Source: Lachnospiraceae bacterium (GTDB lineage Bacteria > Bacillota > Clostridia > Lachnospirales > Lachnospiraceae). From it: DNA of 64,000 nucleotides. Position numbers and translations under genes: made by a program. Shown here piece after piece: positions 26,404-35,005 of the stretch; position 1 is the first letter of the stretch; every line of letters begins with the position of its first letter. The stretch is taken from contig JAGANQ010000093.1 in assembly GCA_017624115.1 (NCBI GenBank), forward strand, positions 1-64,000, in the 5' to 3' direction. The notes beneath the pieces were generated by a model. That model made no database searches, was not told the DNA's origin, and saw nothing but the letters and a program-made list of their open reading frames with translations.

Positions 26404-28548
26404 ATGGAACATTATAAGGCAAGTGACAGAAACTCAGAGGAGACATATCTGAAAGTCTGTGAGAGCATCATACAGAAAAATATCGATATGTACCTGCAGC
26501 AGTCTAAGACAATGGGAGATGAAATCAAGGAATTGTACGATAATTACCGTTCCAATAATCCCGAACTTCACAACGATTTGGTTATCAGCATTGCCATGAA
26601 GGAACAGGTGGATGAAGCACTTAAGCGGAATGAGAGGGCACTGGTAAAGCCGTATTTTGGCAGGGTGGACTATATTGACAAAGAAGATGAGGAAGGCTAT
26701 ACACTGTATCTGGGGAAGAACGGCGTAGTTAAGGATGGAACAGAGCCGCTGATTATTGACTGGCGTGCTCCGGTGTCAGGAATCTATTATGAAAACCAGG
26801 TGGGCGAAGGCTCCTATCTGGTGCCGGAGCAGGGCTGCAGACAGGTGAGGCTGGATTTGAAACGTACATATGAGATAGCAGACGGGAAGCTTCTTGATTA
26901 CTATGATGCAGATGTGATAGCCAATGATGAGCTGCTTACAAAGTATCTGGGCAAAAATAAGGAAGCAGTACTGGGAGAAATCATTGCTACGATTCAAAAG
27001 GAGCAGAATGATATTATCCGTGAGACTCCCTACCGCAATACAATCGTGCAGGGAGTAGCGGGGAGCGGCAAGACGACCGTTGCCATGCACCGGATTTCCT
27101 ATATTCTGTACAATTATGGAGAAAAATTTAAGCCTCAGGAATTTTATATTATTGGCAGTAATAAGATGCTGCTTAATTATATTACCGGTGTCCTGCCGGA
27201 TTTAGACGTGCGGGGCATCAACCAGATGGTGATGGAGGACTTTTTCATCTGGCTTCTGGACAGAGATTTTAAAGAAAAAAGTTATAAGGTAATTCGCAAG
27301 GAACCGGGTGAGGAGGAGCTTTCAGATAAAAAGCGTTCCGATCATTTCCAGAGCTTCAAATCATCGCTTGAATGGCTGGATTGCCTGAAGGGATACCTTG
27401 GAAAGCTGGAGACGCGCACGATTTCCAGAGAGCCGGTTCTGTTCCGGGAGAGGGAGGTATATACAACGCAGGCAATTGAGGATTTTCTCGAGAATAACAA
27501 GGGCTATTCGATTCAGAATAAAATTAATCTCCTGAATAAAAGAGTGCTTGTCAAGGTAAAAAACTATCTGGAAATGCTGGATGCAGAGCCGGAGGTCATT
27601 CGTGAGGAAAGCAAACGGTATAAGGAATATTTTGGCGGGCGCTCATGGAAGACATCGCTTCTTGACAGCTATATGGAATTTGTGCAGGAGCTTGCGCAAG
27701 AGCGTGAGGAGTATCGAGAGGGGCTTAATGGACTTCTCTTAAAGCTTTCAAAAAAAGAGCTGGATGTATATGACCTGGCATCGCTCTCGTATATGAAGCA
27801 GAAAATCAAGAGTACAGAGGAGATTGATGATGTTCGTCATATTGTGATAGATGAGGCGCAGGACTTTGGTACACTGGTATTTGGAGTGATGAAGGAAATA
27901 CTGGTTAAAGCGACCTATACCATTATGGGAGACGTATCGCAGAATATCAATTATGCTTCCGGTATGAATGACTGGGAGGTTCTGAAAACGGAAATATTTT
28001 CACCGGAACGTGACCGTTTTCATGTTCTGGCAAAAAGCTACCGCAATACGATTGAGATATCAAAGTTTGCGGAAAATATTCTTAAGCATGGTTCCTTTAA
28101 AAGCTATAAAATCGAACCGATTATCCGTCACGGAGCAGAACCGGAGCTTTTGATAAGCAGTTCACCGGAAGAGATGGCGCAAAGTGCGGTTCAAAGAATT
28201 CAGGGATGGCAGAAGGCGGGCTATGAAACGATTGCGGTTATCTGCAGGGATAAGGAGGAGAGCAGACAGGTTAAGAGGCTGCTGTCGGAGAATTTGAAGC
28301 TGGAGGAAACAGAAGGAGAAAATGCGGCCTTTGCAACCGGTATTATGGTTCTGCCGGTAGCACTGACTAAGGGGCTGGAATTTGATACAGTGCTTTTGTG
28401 GAATCCGACAGAGAAACAGTATCCGAAAAGTGATGCGAATGTGAAGCTTCTGTATGTGGCAGCGACCAGAGCCTTGCATGAGCTGGCAGTAGCAGTCTGT
28501 GAAGAAACTATGTCTCTTGTTCTTGCTAACGTTGGAGATTTATGGTAA
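26404..28548 (+). CDS. helD: HelD-like UvrD-family helicase (RNA polymerase recycling)
   Basis: 714-residue superfamily 1 helicase-like ATPase. The coiled-coil N-terminal arm (1 to about 85), the IIDWRAPV...YY motif (118-129) and the late Walker A GVAGSGKT (217-224) are typical of HelD, which removes RNA polymerase from stalled complexes. DEAQDFGTL is the Walker B/helicase motif II and VAATRALHEL motif VI. AGGAGG precedes the ATG. Family assignment is firm; the polymerase role is taken from Bacillus and mycobacterial relatives. Confidence 0.88.
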   Translation: MEHYKASDRNSEETYLKVCESIIQKNIDMYLQQSKTMGDEIKELYDNYRSNNPELHNDLVISIAMKEQVDEALKRNERALVKPYFGRVDYIDKEDEEGYTLYLGKNGVVKDGTEPLIIDWRAPVSGIYYENQVGEGSYLVPEQGCRQVRLDLKRTYEIADGKLLDYYDADVIANDELLTKYLGKNKEAVLGEIIATIQKEQNDIIRETPYRNTIVQGVAGSGKTTVAMHRISYILYNYGEKFKPQEFYIIGSNKMLLNYITGVLPDLDVRGINQMVMEDFFIWLLDRDFKEKSYKVIRKEPGEEELSDKKRSDHFQSFKSSLEWLDCLKGYLGKLETRTISREPVLFREREVYTTQAIEDFLENNKGYSIQNKINLLNKRVLVKVKNYLEMLDAEPEVIREESKRYKEYFGGRSWKTSLLDSYMEFVQELAQEREEYREGLNGLLLKLSKKELDVYDLASLSYMKQKIKSTEEIDDVRHIVIDEAQDFGTLVFGVMKEILVKATYTIMGDVSQNINYASGMNDWEVLKTEIFSPERDRFHVLAKSYRNTIEISKFAENILKHGSFKSYKIEPIIRHGAEPELLISSSPEEMAQSAVQRIQGWQKAGYETIAVICRDKEESRQVKRLLSENLKLEETEGENAAFATGIMVLPVALTKGLEFDTVLLWNPTEKQYPKSDANVKLLYVAATRALHELAVAVCEETMSLVLANVGDLW

Positions 28549-28551
28549 AAT
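28523..28551 (+). promoter_or_regulatory. promoter of the binding-protein/HD-GYP pair
   Basis: TTGCTA and TAAAAT at 17-bp spacing with TGG before the -10. It overlaps the last codons of helD. Confidence 0.5.
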
Positions 28552-28630
28552 TTATGTAAATAATTGGTGATGCTTTAGAGAAAACAGATATGTCTGGCTG
28601 TGTAAAACAGAGAAGGAGTCATAACGGGAA

Positions 28631-29911
28631 ATGAGAAGATTCTTAAAAAATTTTCGTGTGTCCAAGATGCTGCTGTGCGGACTTGCAGTGTTGCTTGCTT
28701 CTGCACTTTCCGGCTGTCAGGCGGAACCGGAGCTTCCGGTTGTAAAGCTGTCTGTCTGGGGTGATGAACGGAATCAGCCGCTTCTGGAGGAGGCGCTGGC
28801 AGAATTTAAGGAAGAACACAGAGATGAGGCAATATTCGAATTTACTATCAGCATGGAAAGTGAGCTGACCTGCAAGGAAACGGTACTGGCTGACCCAGAA
28901 TCGGCAGCCGATATTTATACCTTTGCGGATGACCAGTTTGAAGAACTGTGGCGTGCCGGTGCGCTTCTGGAAATTACAGACAGTGCAGAGGAAATAATAA
29001 AAGGAGTGGGCGGCAGCTCTTCCGGTGCAGCCCAGGCTTCGATGCGCGGCGGAAAGCTGTATGCATACCCGGAGACAGCAGGAAACGGTTATTTTCTATA
29101 TTATGATTCCTCCTATTTTACAGAGGACGATGTAAAGAGTCTGGACAGGATTCTGGAGATTGCGGCAGAAAATGGAAAGAAATTTGCCATGGATTTTACG
29201 AGTGGATGGTATATATACTCGTTTTTTAAAGGCGCGGGACTGGACATGTACAGTGACGGCAATGTGAACATCTGTAATTGGAATGCGTCAGATACAACGT
29301 ATACCGGTGTTGAGGTAGTGGAAGCCATGCTTGCTGTGGCAAAGCATGATGGATTTCTTTCATGCAATGATGCAAAGTTCGTAGAGGGAATCCGTGACGG
29401 CTCAATTATAGCAGGTGTCAATGGGGCGTGGAATGCAGAGTATGTCTTGACGGCATTGGGAGAACATTATGAGACGGCTAAGCTTCCTGAGTATACTTTG
29501 GCTGGTGACAGTGTACAGATGTGCAGCTTTACCGGATATAAGCTGATGGGTGTAAATGCCTACACAGACTATCCTGAATGGGCGATGAAGTTGGGACGTT
29601 ATCTGAATAGAGAAGAGATGCAGCTTAAGAGATTTCAGCAGATTGGGGAATGTCCGGCAAATGTAAATGCAGCAGCTTCAGAGGAAGTGAAGAAATCTAA
29701 GGCAGTTGCGGCGCTTGCCAGACAGTCACAGTATGGGTATACGCAGAATGTTGAAGACCCGTTCTGGGACGGTGCCTGCCTTCTTGGAACAACAATTGCA
29801 GGCGGAAACTGTGATGACAGAGATATTCAGGAGCTTCTGGATAAAGTGACGGAGATGATTACTGCTCCGTCTCGTTTGGCAGAGGGCAAGGAAACATCAA
29901 AAACAGAATGA
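28631..29911 (+). CDS. extracellular solute-binding lipoprotein (family 1)
   Basis: 426 residues. A basic, hydrophobic signal peptide ends with lipobox L26-S27-G28-C29. The mature protein has the family 1 (MalE-like, carbohydrate) binding-protein pattern: VKLSVWGDERN at the first strand, AADIYTFADDQ, and a C-terminal YLNREEMQLKRFQ / IGECPAN segment. It would capture a sugar or glycan at the cell surface. There are no ABC permease genes next to it; instead a membrane HD-GYP protein begins 21 bases later. That suggests a sensing rather than transport role. Start has GAAGGAG about 11 bases upstream. Confidence 0.85.
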   Translation: MRRFLKNFRVSKMLLCGLAVLLASALSGCQAEPELPVVKLSVWGDERNQPLLEEALAEFKEEHRDEAIFEFTISMESELTCKETVLADPESAADIYTFADDQFEELWRAGALLEITDSAEEIIKGVGGSSSGAAQASMRGGKLYAYPETAGNGYFLYYDSSYFTEDDVKSLDRILEIAAENGKKFAMDFTSGWYIYSFFKGAGLDMYSDGNVNICNWNASDTTYTGVEVVEAMLAVAKHDGFLSCNDAKFVEGIRDGSIIAGVNGAWNAEYVLTALGEHYETAKLPEYTLAGDSVQMCSFTGYKLMGVNAYTDYPEWAMKLGRYLNREEMQLKRFQQIGECPANVNAAASEEVKKSKAVAALARQSQYGYTQNVEDPFWDGACLLGTTIAGGNCDDRDIQELLDKVTEMITAPSRLAEGKETSKTE

Positions 29912-29932
29912 TTTCAGAGATGAAGGGAAAGT

Positions 29933-31285
29933 ATGAAGAGCTTAGTAAAAAATATAACCTTTCGTATTTTTATGAGTATTTTGCTGGCGGGAATAACGGG
30001 TATTGGCGGAATTGCTGTTCTGAACTATGAGATAAATCGGTTTTCCTCAAATTATCAGCAGATTATTGCAGAAAATTATGAAAATAAAGAATATATGGGA
30101 TATATCGGCAGACTGGTTTACCAGCATCAGGCATTGGTCGCCAATCATATCAGGGCAACGGATATGGAAGAAATGGACGAAATTGAGGGCAAAGAGACAC
30201 AAGTCCGCACAGAACTGAAAACAAATCTGACCGAATTTGGCAAGCGTATGGCTGGTGATGAGAGGGAGCAGCTTTACCATAATGTATACTCAAATATATT
30301 CAGCTATCTGAAGAATGTGGATGTTGTATTTGAACTCAGTAAATCCGGTGATAAAAAGACAGCAAATTATTATGTGACCTCTATGATGTCAGAGTTTATA
30401 GAGAATGTAAATGAGAGCATTATTCAGATGGAAGCATTGACAGATGATGAGCTTAACAGCGCAAAGGAGGATATGAACCGCGATATTACGATTTCGCGTA
30501 TCAGTGCATTTGTCTGTACAGTCTGTATCATTGTGGCAGTGCTGCTGTGTATGTTTTTCAGTGTGAGGATTACTGCCAGACTGGAACGGTATAAATTATC
30601 GCTGGAGCAGGAGGTTGAGCAGAAGAACAGGGAGCTGCTTAACCATAATGAAAAGATAATGAAAATTCAGGAAAATACAGTAATCGGTATGGCAAACCTC
30701 ATTGAAAACCGTGACGGTGAAACAGGCGGGCATATTAAAAGAACCAGTGCGTATGTGGAGCTTCTGGCGCGAACCGCGCAGAGTGAAGGGTATTGTAAGG
30801 ATATTCTGACAGACGGGTATATTGATTTGCTGGTAAAGGCAGCACCGATGCATGATGTAGGAAAAATCGTGGTGCCGGACAGTATATTGAAAAAGCCGGG
30901 TAAGCTGACAGATGAAGAGTTTGCAGCCATGAAAACGCACGCGGCAGAGGGTGGAAGAATCGTAAGAGAGGTGCTTGCCGGTGTGGAGGAAACAGAGTAT
31001 ATTGAGATAGCCTCGGATGTGGCTTCCTTCCATCACGAAAAATGGAACGGCAAGGGCTATCCGTTTAATAAACAGGGTGAGGATATTCCACTCAGTGCGA
31101 GAATTATGGCAGTAGCGGATGTATTTGATGCACTGGTTTCTGAACGCTGCTATAAGAAGGCAATGCCATTGGAGAAGGCATTTACAATTATAGAGGAGGA
31201 AGCCGGAGAGCAGTTTGATCCGATATTAGCAAGGCTGTTTATTGATTCCAGAAAGGATGTAGAGCGGATTATTATGCAAAGTTAG
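29933..31285 (+). CDS. membrane HD-GYP phosphodiesterase with extracellular sensor
   Basis: 450 residues: first membrane helix about 10-31, extracytoplasmic helical sensor (about 32-188, four-helix-bundle-like as in chemoreceptors), second membrane helix (189-212), a coiled coil (215-250) and an HD-GYP domain. HD is H307-D308, the HHE motif starts at H367, and GYP is 375-377, all intact, so it should hydrolyse cyclic-di-GMP. Paired with a surface binding lipoprotein, it could couple ligand recognition to c-di-GMP turnover. No response-regulator domain is present. Confidence 0.88.
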   Translation: MKSLVKNITFRIFMSILLAGITGIGGIAVLNYEINRFSSNYQQIIAENYENKEYMGYIGRLVYQHQALVANHIRATDMEEMDEIEGKETQVRTELKTNLTEFGKRMAGDEREQLYHNVYSNIFSYLKNVDVVFELSKSGDKKTANYYVTSMMSEFIENVNESIIQMEALTDDELNSAKEDMNRDITISRISAFVCTVCIIVAVLLCMFFSVRITARLERYKLSLEQEVEQKNRELLNHNEKIMKIQENTVIGMANLIENRDGETGGHIKRTSAYVELLARTAQSEGYCKDILTDGYIDLLVKAAPMHDVGKIVVPDSILKKPGKLTDEEFAAMKTHAAEGGRIVREVLAGVEETEYIEIASDVASFHHEKWNGKGYPFNKQGEDIPLSARIMAVADVFDALVSERCYKKAMPLEKAFTIIEEEAGEQFDPILARLFIDSRKDVERIIMQS

Positions 31286-31341
31286 AAAATAAACGGACTT
31301 TTGAAAAAATCAGACAGAAAAAATTTTTTTACGCAAAAATC

Positions 31342-31370
31342 TTGCAAATGGGAAATAATTATGCTAGTAT
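31342..31370 (+). promoter_or_regulatory. promoter of the T-box aspS-gatCAB operon
   Basis: TTGCAA, 17 bp, TAGTAT preceded by TGC. Transcription should begin near 31377, at the foot of the T-box leader. Confidence 0.65.
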
Positions 31371-31376
31371 GTAGAA

Positions 31377-31645
31377 CATTAAAAGAAAAAAGCAAGGAAA
31401 GAGACTCCACCTGGGGAGTAGCCGACAGGAATACAGCGTCACCGACTGAGAGCGCTGTTTGGTGAAAGCAGAATGGGGAACACTCTGGAGCTGGCAGGTT
31501 GAAAGCAGGATAATGGTCGTAGGTCTGTCCGTTGTGCGCGTTAAGCACTAAGAGGGGAAGCGAAAGCTTCAATGCGGGTGGTACCGCGGAATCGGTGAAT
31601 TGGTTCCGTCCCGGAATAGTAACATATTCCGGGGCGGATTTTTTT
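31377..31645 (+). promoter_or_regulatory. T-box riboswitch, probably tRNA-Asn-sensing
   Basis: Leader that reads the charging state of a tRNA. Seen: the distal stem I motif GAGAGC...GGTGAAAGC (31449-31469), the T-box sequence AATGCGGGTGGTACCGCGG (31571-31589), and a terminator TCCGTCCCGGAATA / TATTCCGGGGCGGA (31605-31618 with 31625-31638) followed by T7. The best specifier candidate is AAC (Asn) at 31479-31481, followed by a purine; I could not fold stem I with certainty. An Asn specifier would fit the operon, which makes Asn-tRNA(Asn) indirectly. Confidence 0.88.
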
Positions 31646-31649
31646 ATGT

Positions 31650-31816
31650 AATAGGAAATTCCGATAGAATTTCCTATTAAACAAAAAAGCCCTCTGGGCA
31701 GGAACGCACTCGCGCGTAAGGTTGGAAGTTGCTAAAGCAACACGCGCTCGGCGCGTAGAATCTCGCGAGCGAGATTCTTTATTCTAAAGGCTGCTCCGGA
31801 GATACAGGAAAGGAGC
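31650..31816 (+). repeat. array of perfect hairpins between T-box and aspS
   Basis: Several inverted repeats follow one another: AATAGGAAATTC/GAATTTCCTATT (31650-31678), GCCC/GGGC (31689-31699), then three with no linker: GTTGCT/AGCAAC (31728-31741), ACGCGC/GCGCGT (31742-31756) and AGAATCTCGC/GCGAGATTCT (31757-31778, 2-base loop). The last, followed by TTTATTCT, could be a second terminator. No coding potential is visible. An AAAGGAG site closes the region. Confidence 0.6.
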
Positions 31817-31822
31817 ATGTAT

Positions 31823-33154
31823 ATGGAATTCATCACAGGTGTAAAGCAGAAGGAAACAGTAGGGATTAAGCAAATCGCAGAGGGTGGCATGGTTGGAAAG
31901 ACTGTGAAGGTAAACGGTGCCGTGCATACAATTCGTGATATGGGTGAGGTTGCATTTATTATTTTGAGAAAAAGCGAAGGCCTGATGCAGTGCGTCTATG
32001 AAGAGGGAAAGACAGAGTTTGATTTAAAGGAGCTGAAGGAAGAAGCAGCGGTTGAAGTTGAGGGTGTAGTGGCACTCGAGGAGAGAGCACCTCAGGGCTT
32101 TGAGCTTCGTCTGACGAAAATCAGGGTATTATCTGAGCCTGCAGAAGTGCTTCCGTTGGCAATCAGCAAGTGGAAGCTCAATACTTCACTGGAGACAAAG
32201 CTTTCTTTGAGACCGGTTTCGCTTCGGAATGTCAGAGAGCGTGCGAAATTCAAGATTCAGGAGGGTATTGTCAGAGGCTTTCGTGATTATCTGTTTACAC
32301 AGGGCTTTACAGAGGTAAGGACACCGAAGATTACCGCCAAGGGTGCGGAGGGCGGCGCCAACATCTTTAAGCTTGATTACTTCGGAAAGAAGGCAGTGCT
32401 TGCACAGAGCCCTCAGTTTTACAAGCAGATGATGGTTGGCGTGTACGACCGCGTGATTGAGGTCGGCCCGGTGTTCCGTGCGGAGAAGCATAATACGACA
32501 AGACATCTGAATGAATATACCGGACTTGATTTCGAGATGGGATATATTGACAGCTTTGAGGATATCATGGCGATGGAAACCGGATTTTTGCAGTACACCA
32601 TGGCATTGCTGGAAAAGGAATATGAAAAGGAGCTGAAGCTTCTGGATATTACACTTCCTAAGGTCAATGAGATTCCTCAGGTTCGCTTCGACAAGGCGAA
32701 GGAGCTGGTATCAGAGAAATATAACAGAAAAATCAGAAACCCATATGACTTAGAGCCGGAGGAGGAAATCCTGATTGGGCGGTATTTTAAAGAAGAATTT
32801 GATTCAGATTTTGTATTTGTTACCCATTATCCTTCGAAGAAGCGCCCGTTTTATGCGATGGATGACCCTGCAGACAGCAGATTCACGCTGAGCTTTGATT
32901 TATTGTTTAAGGGTATGGAAATCACAACCGGAGGACAGCGTATCCATGATTATCAGATGCTGCTTGACAAGATTGCAGCCAGAGGCATGGAAACAGAGGG
33001 CATGGAGCCGTACCTGATGATATTCAAATACGGTATGCCGCCGCATGGCGGACTGGGTATCGGTCTGGAACGTCTGACCATGAGACTTCTGGATGAGCAG
33101 AATGTAAGGGAAACAGCGTTATTCCCGAGAGATTTGAACAGACTGGAGCCGTGA
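31823..33154 (+). CDS. aspS2: aspartyl-tRNA synthetase, archaeal-type (non-discriminating)
   Basis: 443-residue class II synthetase. An N-terminal OB-fold anticodon-binding domain (about 1-105) is followed by the catalytic core: motif 2 FRAEKHNTTRHLNEYTGLD and motif 3 GGLGIGLERLTMRLL. The compact size without the bacterial GAD insertion, and LAQSPQFYKQMMV, are typical of the archaeal/AspS2 group. Followed by gatC-gatA-gatB, it most likely charges tRNA-Asn (and perhaps tRNA-Asp) with aspartate, which GatCAB converts to asparagine. I choose the second ATG: AAAGGAG is 7 bases before it but only 1 base before the first (31817). Confidence 0.9.
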   Translation: MEFITGVKQKETVGIKQIAEGGMVGKTVKVNGAVHTIRDMGEVAFIILRKSEGLMQCVYEEGKTEFDLKELKEEAAVEVEGVVALEERAPQGFELRLTKIRVLSEPAEVLPLAISKWKLNTSLETKLSLRPVSLRNVRERAKFKIQEGIVRGFRDYLFTQGFTEVRTPKITAKGAEGGANIFKLDYFGKKAVLAQSPQFYKQMMVGVYDRVIEVGPVFRAEKHNTTRHLNEYTGLDFEMGYIDSFEDIMAMETGFLQYTMALLEKEYEKELKLLDITLPKVNEIPQVRFDKAKELVSEKYNRKIRNPYDLEPEEEILIGRYFKEEFDSDFVFVTHYPSKKRPFYAMDDPADSRFTLSFDLLFKGMEITTGGQRIHDYQMLLDKIAARGMETEGMEPYLMIFKYGMPPHGGLGIGLERLTMRLLDEQNVRETALFPRDLNRLEP

Positions 33155-33213
33155 TATATGCTGTCAGGTTAGTGTGTCAAATGCAGAGGTAGAGGAAAGG
33201 TAGGAGGTGCCGC

Positions 33214-33507
33214 ATGGCAGAGAGAATTACGGATGAAACGATTGAGTATGTTGGAATTCTGGCGAAGCTGGAGCTTTCCGATGAGGAAAAGGAGCAGGCG
33301 AAGAAGGATATGACAAATATGCTCAATTATATTGATAAATTGAATGAGCTGGACACAGACGGCGTTGAACCGATGTCCCATGTATTCCCGGTAAATAATG
33401 TGTTCCGCGAGGATGTTGTGACGAATGGAGATGAGCGTGAGAGGATTCTTGCCAATGCTCCTGCGAAAAAGGACGGAAGCTTCAAGGTTCCTAAGACTGT
33501 GGAATAG
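33214..33507 (+). CDS. gatC: Asp/Glu-tRNA amidotransferase subunit C
   Basis: 97-residue GatC, which wraps around GatA and stabilises the GatCAB complex. The HxxxLAxLxLS-like start ([15 protein letters not shown]), L-N-Y-I-D-K-L in the middle and [19 protein letters not shown] are typical. GGAGGT precedes the ATG. It is 59 bases after aspS2 and 16 bases before gatA. Confidence 0.95.
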   Translation: MAERITDETIEYVGILAKLELSDEEKEQAKKDMTNMLNYIDKLNELDTDGVEPMSHVFPVNNVFREDVVTNGDERERILANAPAKKDGSFKVPKTVE

Positions 33508-33523
33508 GGAAGGAGGAAGAACG

Positions 33524-35005
33524 ATGGATTTGATGAAACTCACAGCGGTTGAGCTGGGGAAGAAAATAAAGGCAAAGGAAGTCACGGTAAAAGAAGCAGT
33601 GGAGGCAGCATTTGCCCGGATAGAGAAAATGGAGGGAAAAATCAACAGCTTTGTGACTACTGACAAGGAAGCGGCTCTCAGACGCGCCGGAGAGGTGCAG
33701 AAGCTGATTGATGACGGTACACTCACCGGACCGCTTGCAGGCGTACCGGTTGCTGTCAAGGACAATATGTGCACGAGTGGAATGCTTACGACCTGCAGCT
33801 CCAAAATTCTTGAGAACTTCGTGCCGACTTATACGGCAGAGGCAGTACTCAATCTGGAAAGGGCGGGAGCGGTTGTTCTTGGAAAGACAAATATGGATGA
33901 ATTTGCCATGGGAAGTACGACCGAGACCTCCGCGTATGGTGTGACAAGGAATCCATGGAACACAGAGCATGTTCCGGGCGGCTCCTCCGGTGGCTCCTGC
34001 ACGGCAGTAGCAGCGGAGGAATGCTCGTTTGCACTTGGCTCAGATACCGGTGGTTCAATTCGTCAGCCAAGCTCCTTCTGCGGAGTGACAGGAATCAAAC
34101 CTACGTATGGTACGGTGTCCCGTTACGGACTGATTGCCTACGGCTCTTCTCTGGATCAGATTGGACCGATAGCAAAGGATGTAACTGACTGTGCAGCGAT
34201 TCTTGAGGCTATTGCCTCCTATGACCCGAAGGACAGTACTTCAGTAAAGAGAGACAGCTATGATTTCACTTCGGCGCTGACAGATGATGTGAAGGGGATG
34301 CGTATCGGTATTCCGAAGGATTATTTTACAGATGGGCTGGACAGCGAGGTAAAGGATGCCATAATGAAAGCGGCAGAGGAGCTTAAGAAAAAGGGTGCCA
34401 TTGTGGAGGAATTTGACTTAAGCCTTGTGGAATATGCGATTCCGGCATATTATATTATCGCATCGGCGGAGGCAAGCTCTAATCTGGCACGCTTTGACGG
34501 TGTGAAATATGGTTACCGCACGAGTGAGTATGAGGGGCTTCACAATATGTATAAAAGAACGCGTTCGGAGGGCTTTGGCGCGGAGGTAAAGCGAAGAATC
34601 ATGCTTGGTTCGTTTGTACTCAGCTCCGGCTACTATGACGCATATTATATTAAGGCATTGAAGACAAAAGCGTTGATTAAGCAGGCGTTTGACAAGGCGT
34701 TTGAGCGGTTTGACGTGATTCTGGCACCGGCGGCACCGACGACAGCGCCGAAGCTGGGAGAAAGCTTAAGTGACCCGATTAAGATGTATCTGGGCGATAT
34801 TTATACGATTTCTGTCAACCTTGCCGGACTTCCGGGAATTACAGTGCCTTGTGGTGTGGATTCGAAGGGACTGCCGATAGGGATGCAGCTTCTGGGTGAC
34901 TGCTTCCAGGAGAAGAAGATTATCCGTGCGGCATATTCATTTGAACAGACGAGAAGCTATGTAAGATGCCCGATATGTGAGGAAGGAGGAAGCCTCGATG
35001 AGTAA
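33524..35005 (+). CDS. gatA: Asp/Glu-tRNA amidotransferase subunit A
   Basis: 493-residue amidase-signature enzyme that releases ammonia from glutamine. The Ser-cis-Ser-Lys triad is at the canonical numbers: K79 (VAVKDN), S154 (GGSSGGS) and S178 (DTGGSIRQP). Start has AAGGAGGA a few bases upstream; earlier in-frame starts would overlap gatC. The gatB start codon lies within its last codons, so the two are translationally coupled. Confidence 0.96.
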   Translation: MDLMKLTAVELGKKIKAKEVTVKEAVEAAFARIEKMEGKINSFVTTDKEAALRRAGEVQKLIDDGTLTGPLAGVPVAVKDNMCTSGMLTTCSSKILENFVPTYTAEAVLNLERAGAVVLGKTNMDEFAMGSTTETSAYGVTRNPWNTEHVPGGSSGGSCTAVAAEECSFALGSDTGGSIRQPSSFCGVTGIKPTYGTVSRYGLIAYGSSLDQIGPIAKDVTDCAAILEAIASYDPKDSTSVKRDSYDFTSALTDDVKGMRIGIPKDYFTDGLDSEVKDAIMKAAEELKKKGAIVEEFDLSLVEYAIPAYYIIASAEASSNLARFDGVKYGYRTSEYEGLHNMYKRTRSEGFGAEVKRRIMLGSFVLSSGYYDAYYIKALKTKALIKQAFDKAFERFDVILAPAAPTTAPKLGESLSDPIKMYLGDIYTISVNLAGLPGITVPCGVDSKGLPIGMQLLGDCFQEKKIIRAAYSFEQTRSYVRCPICEEGGSLDE

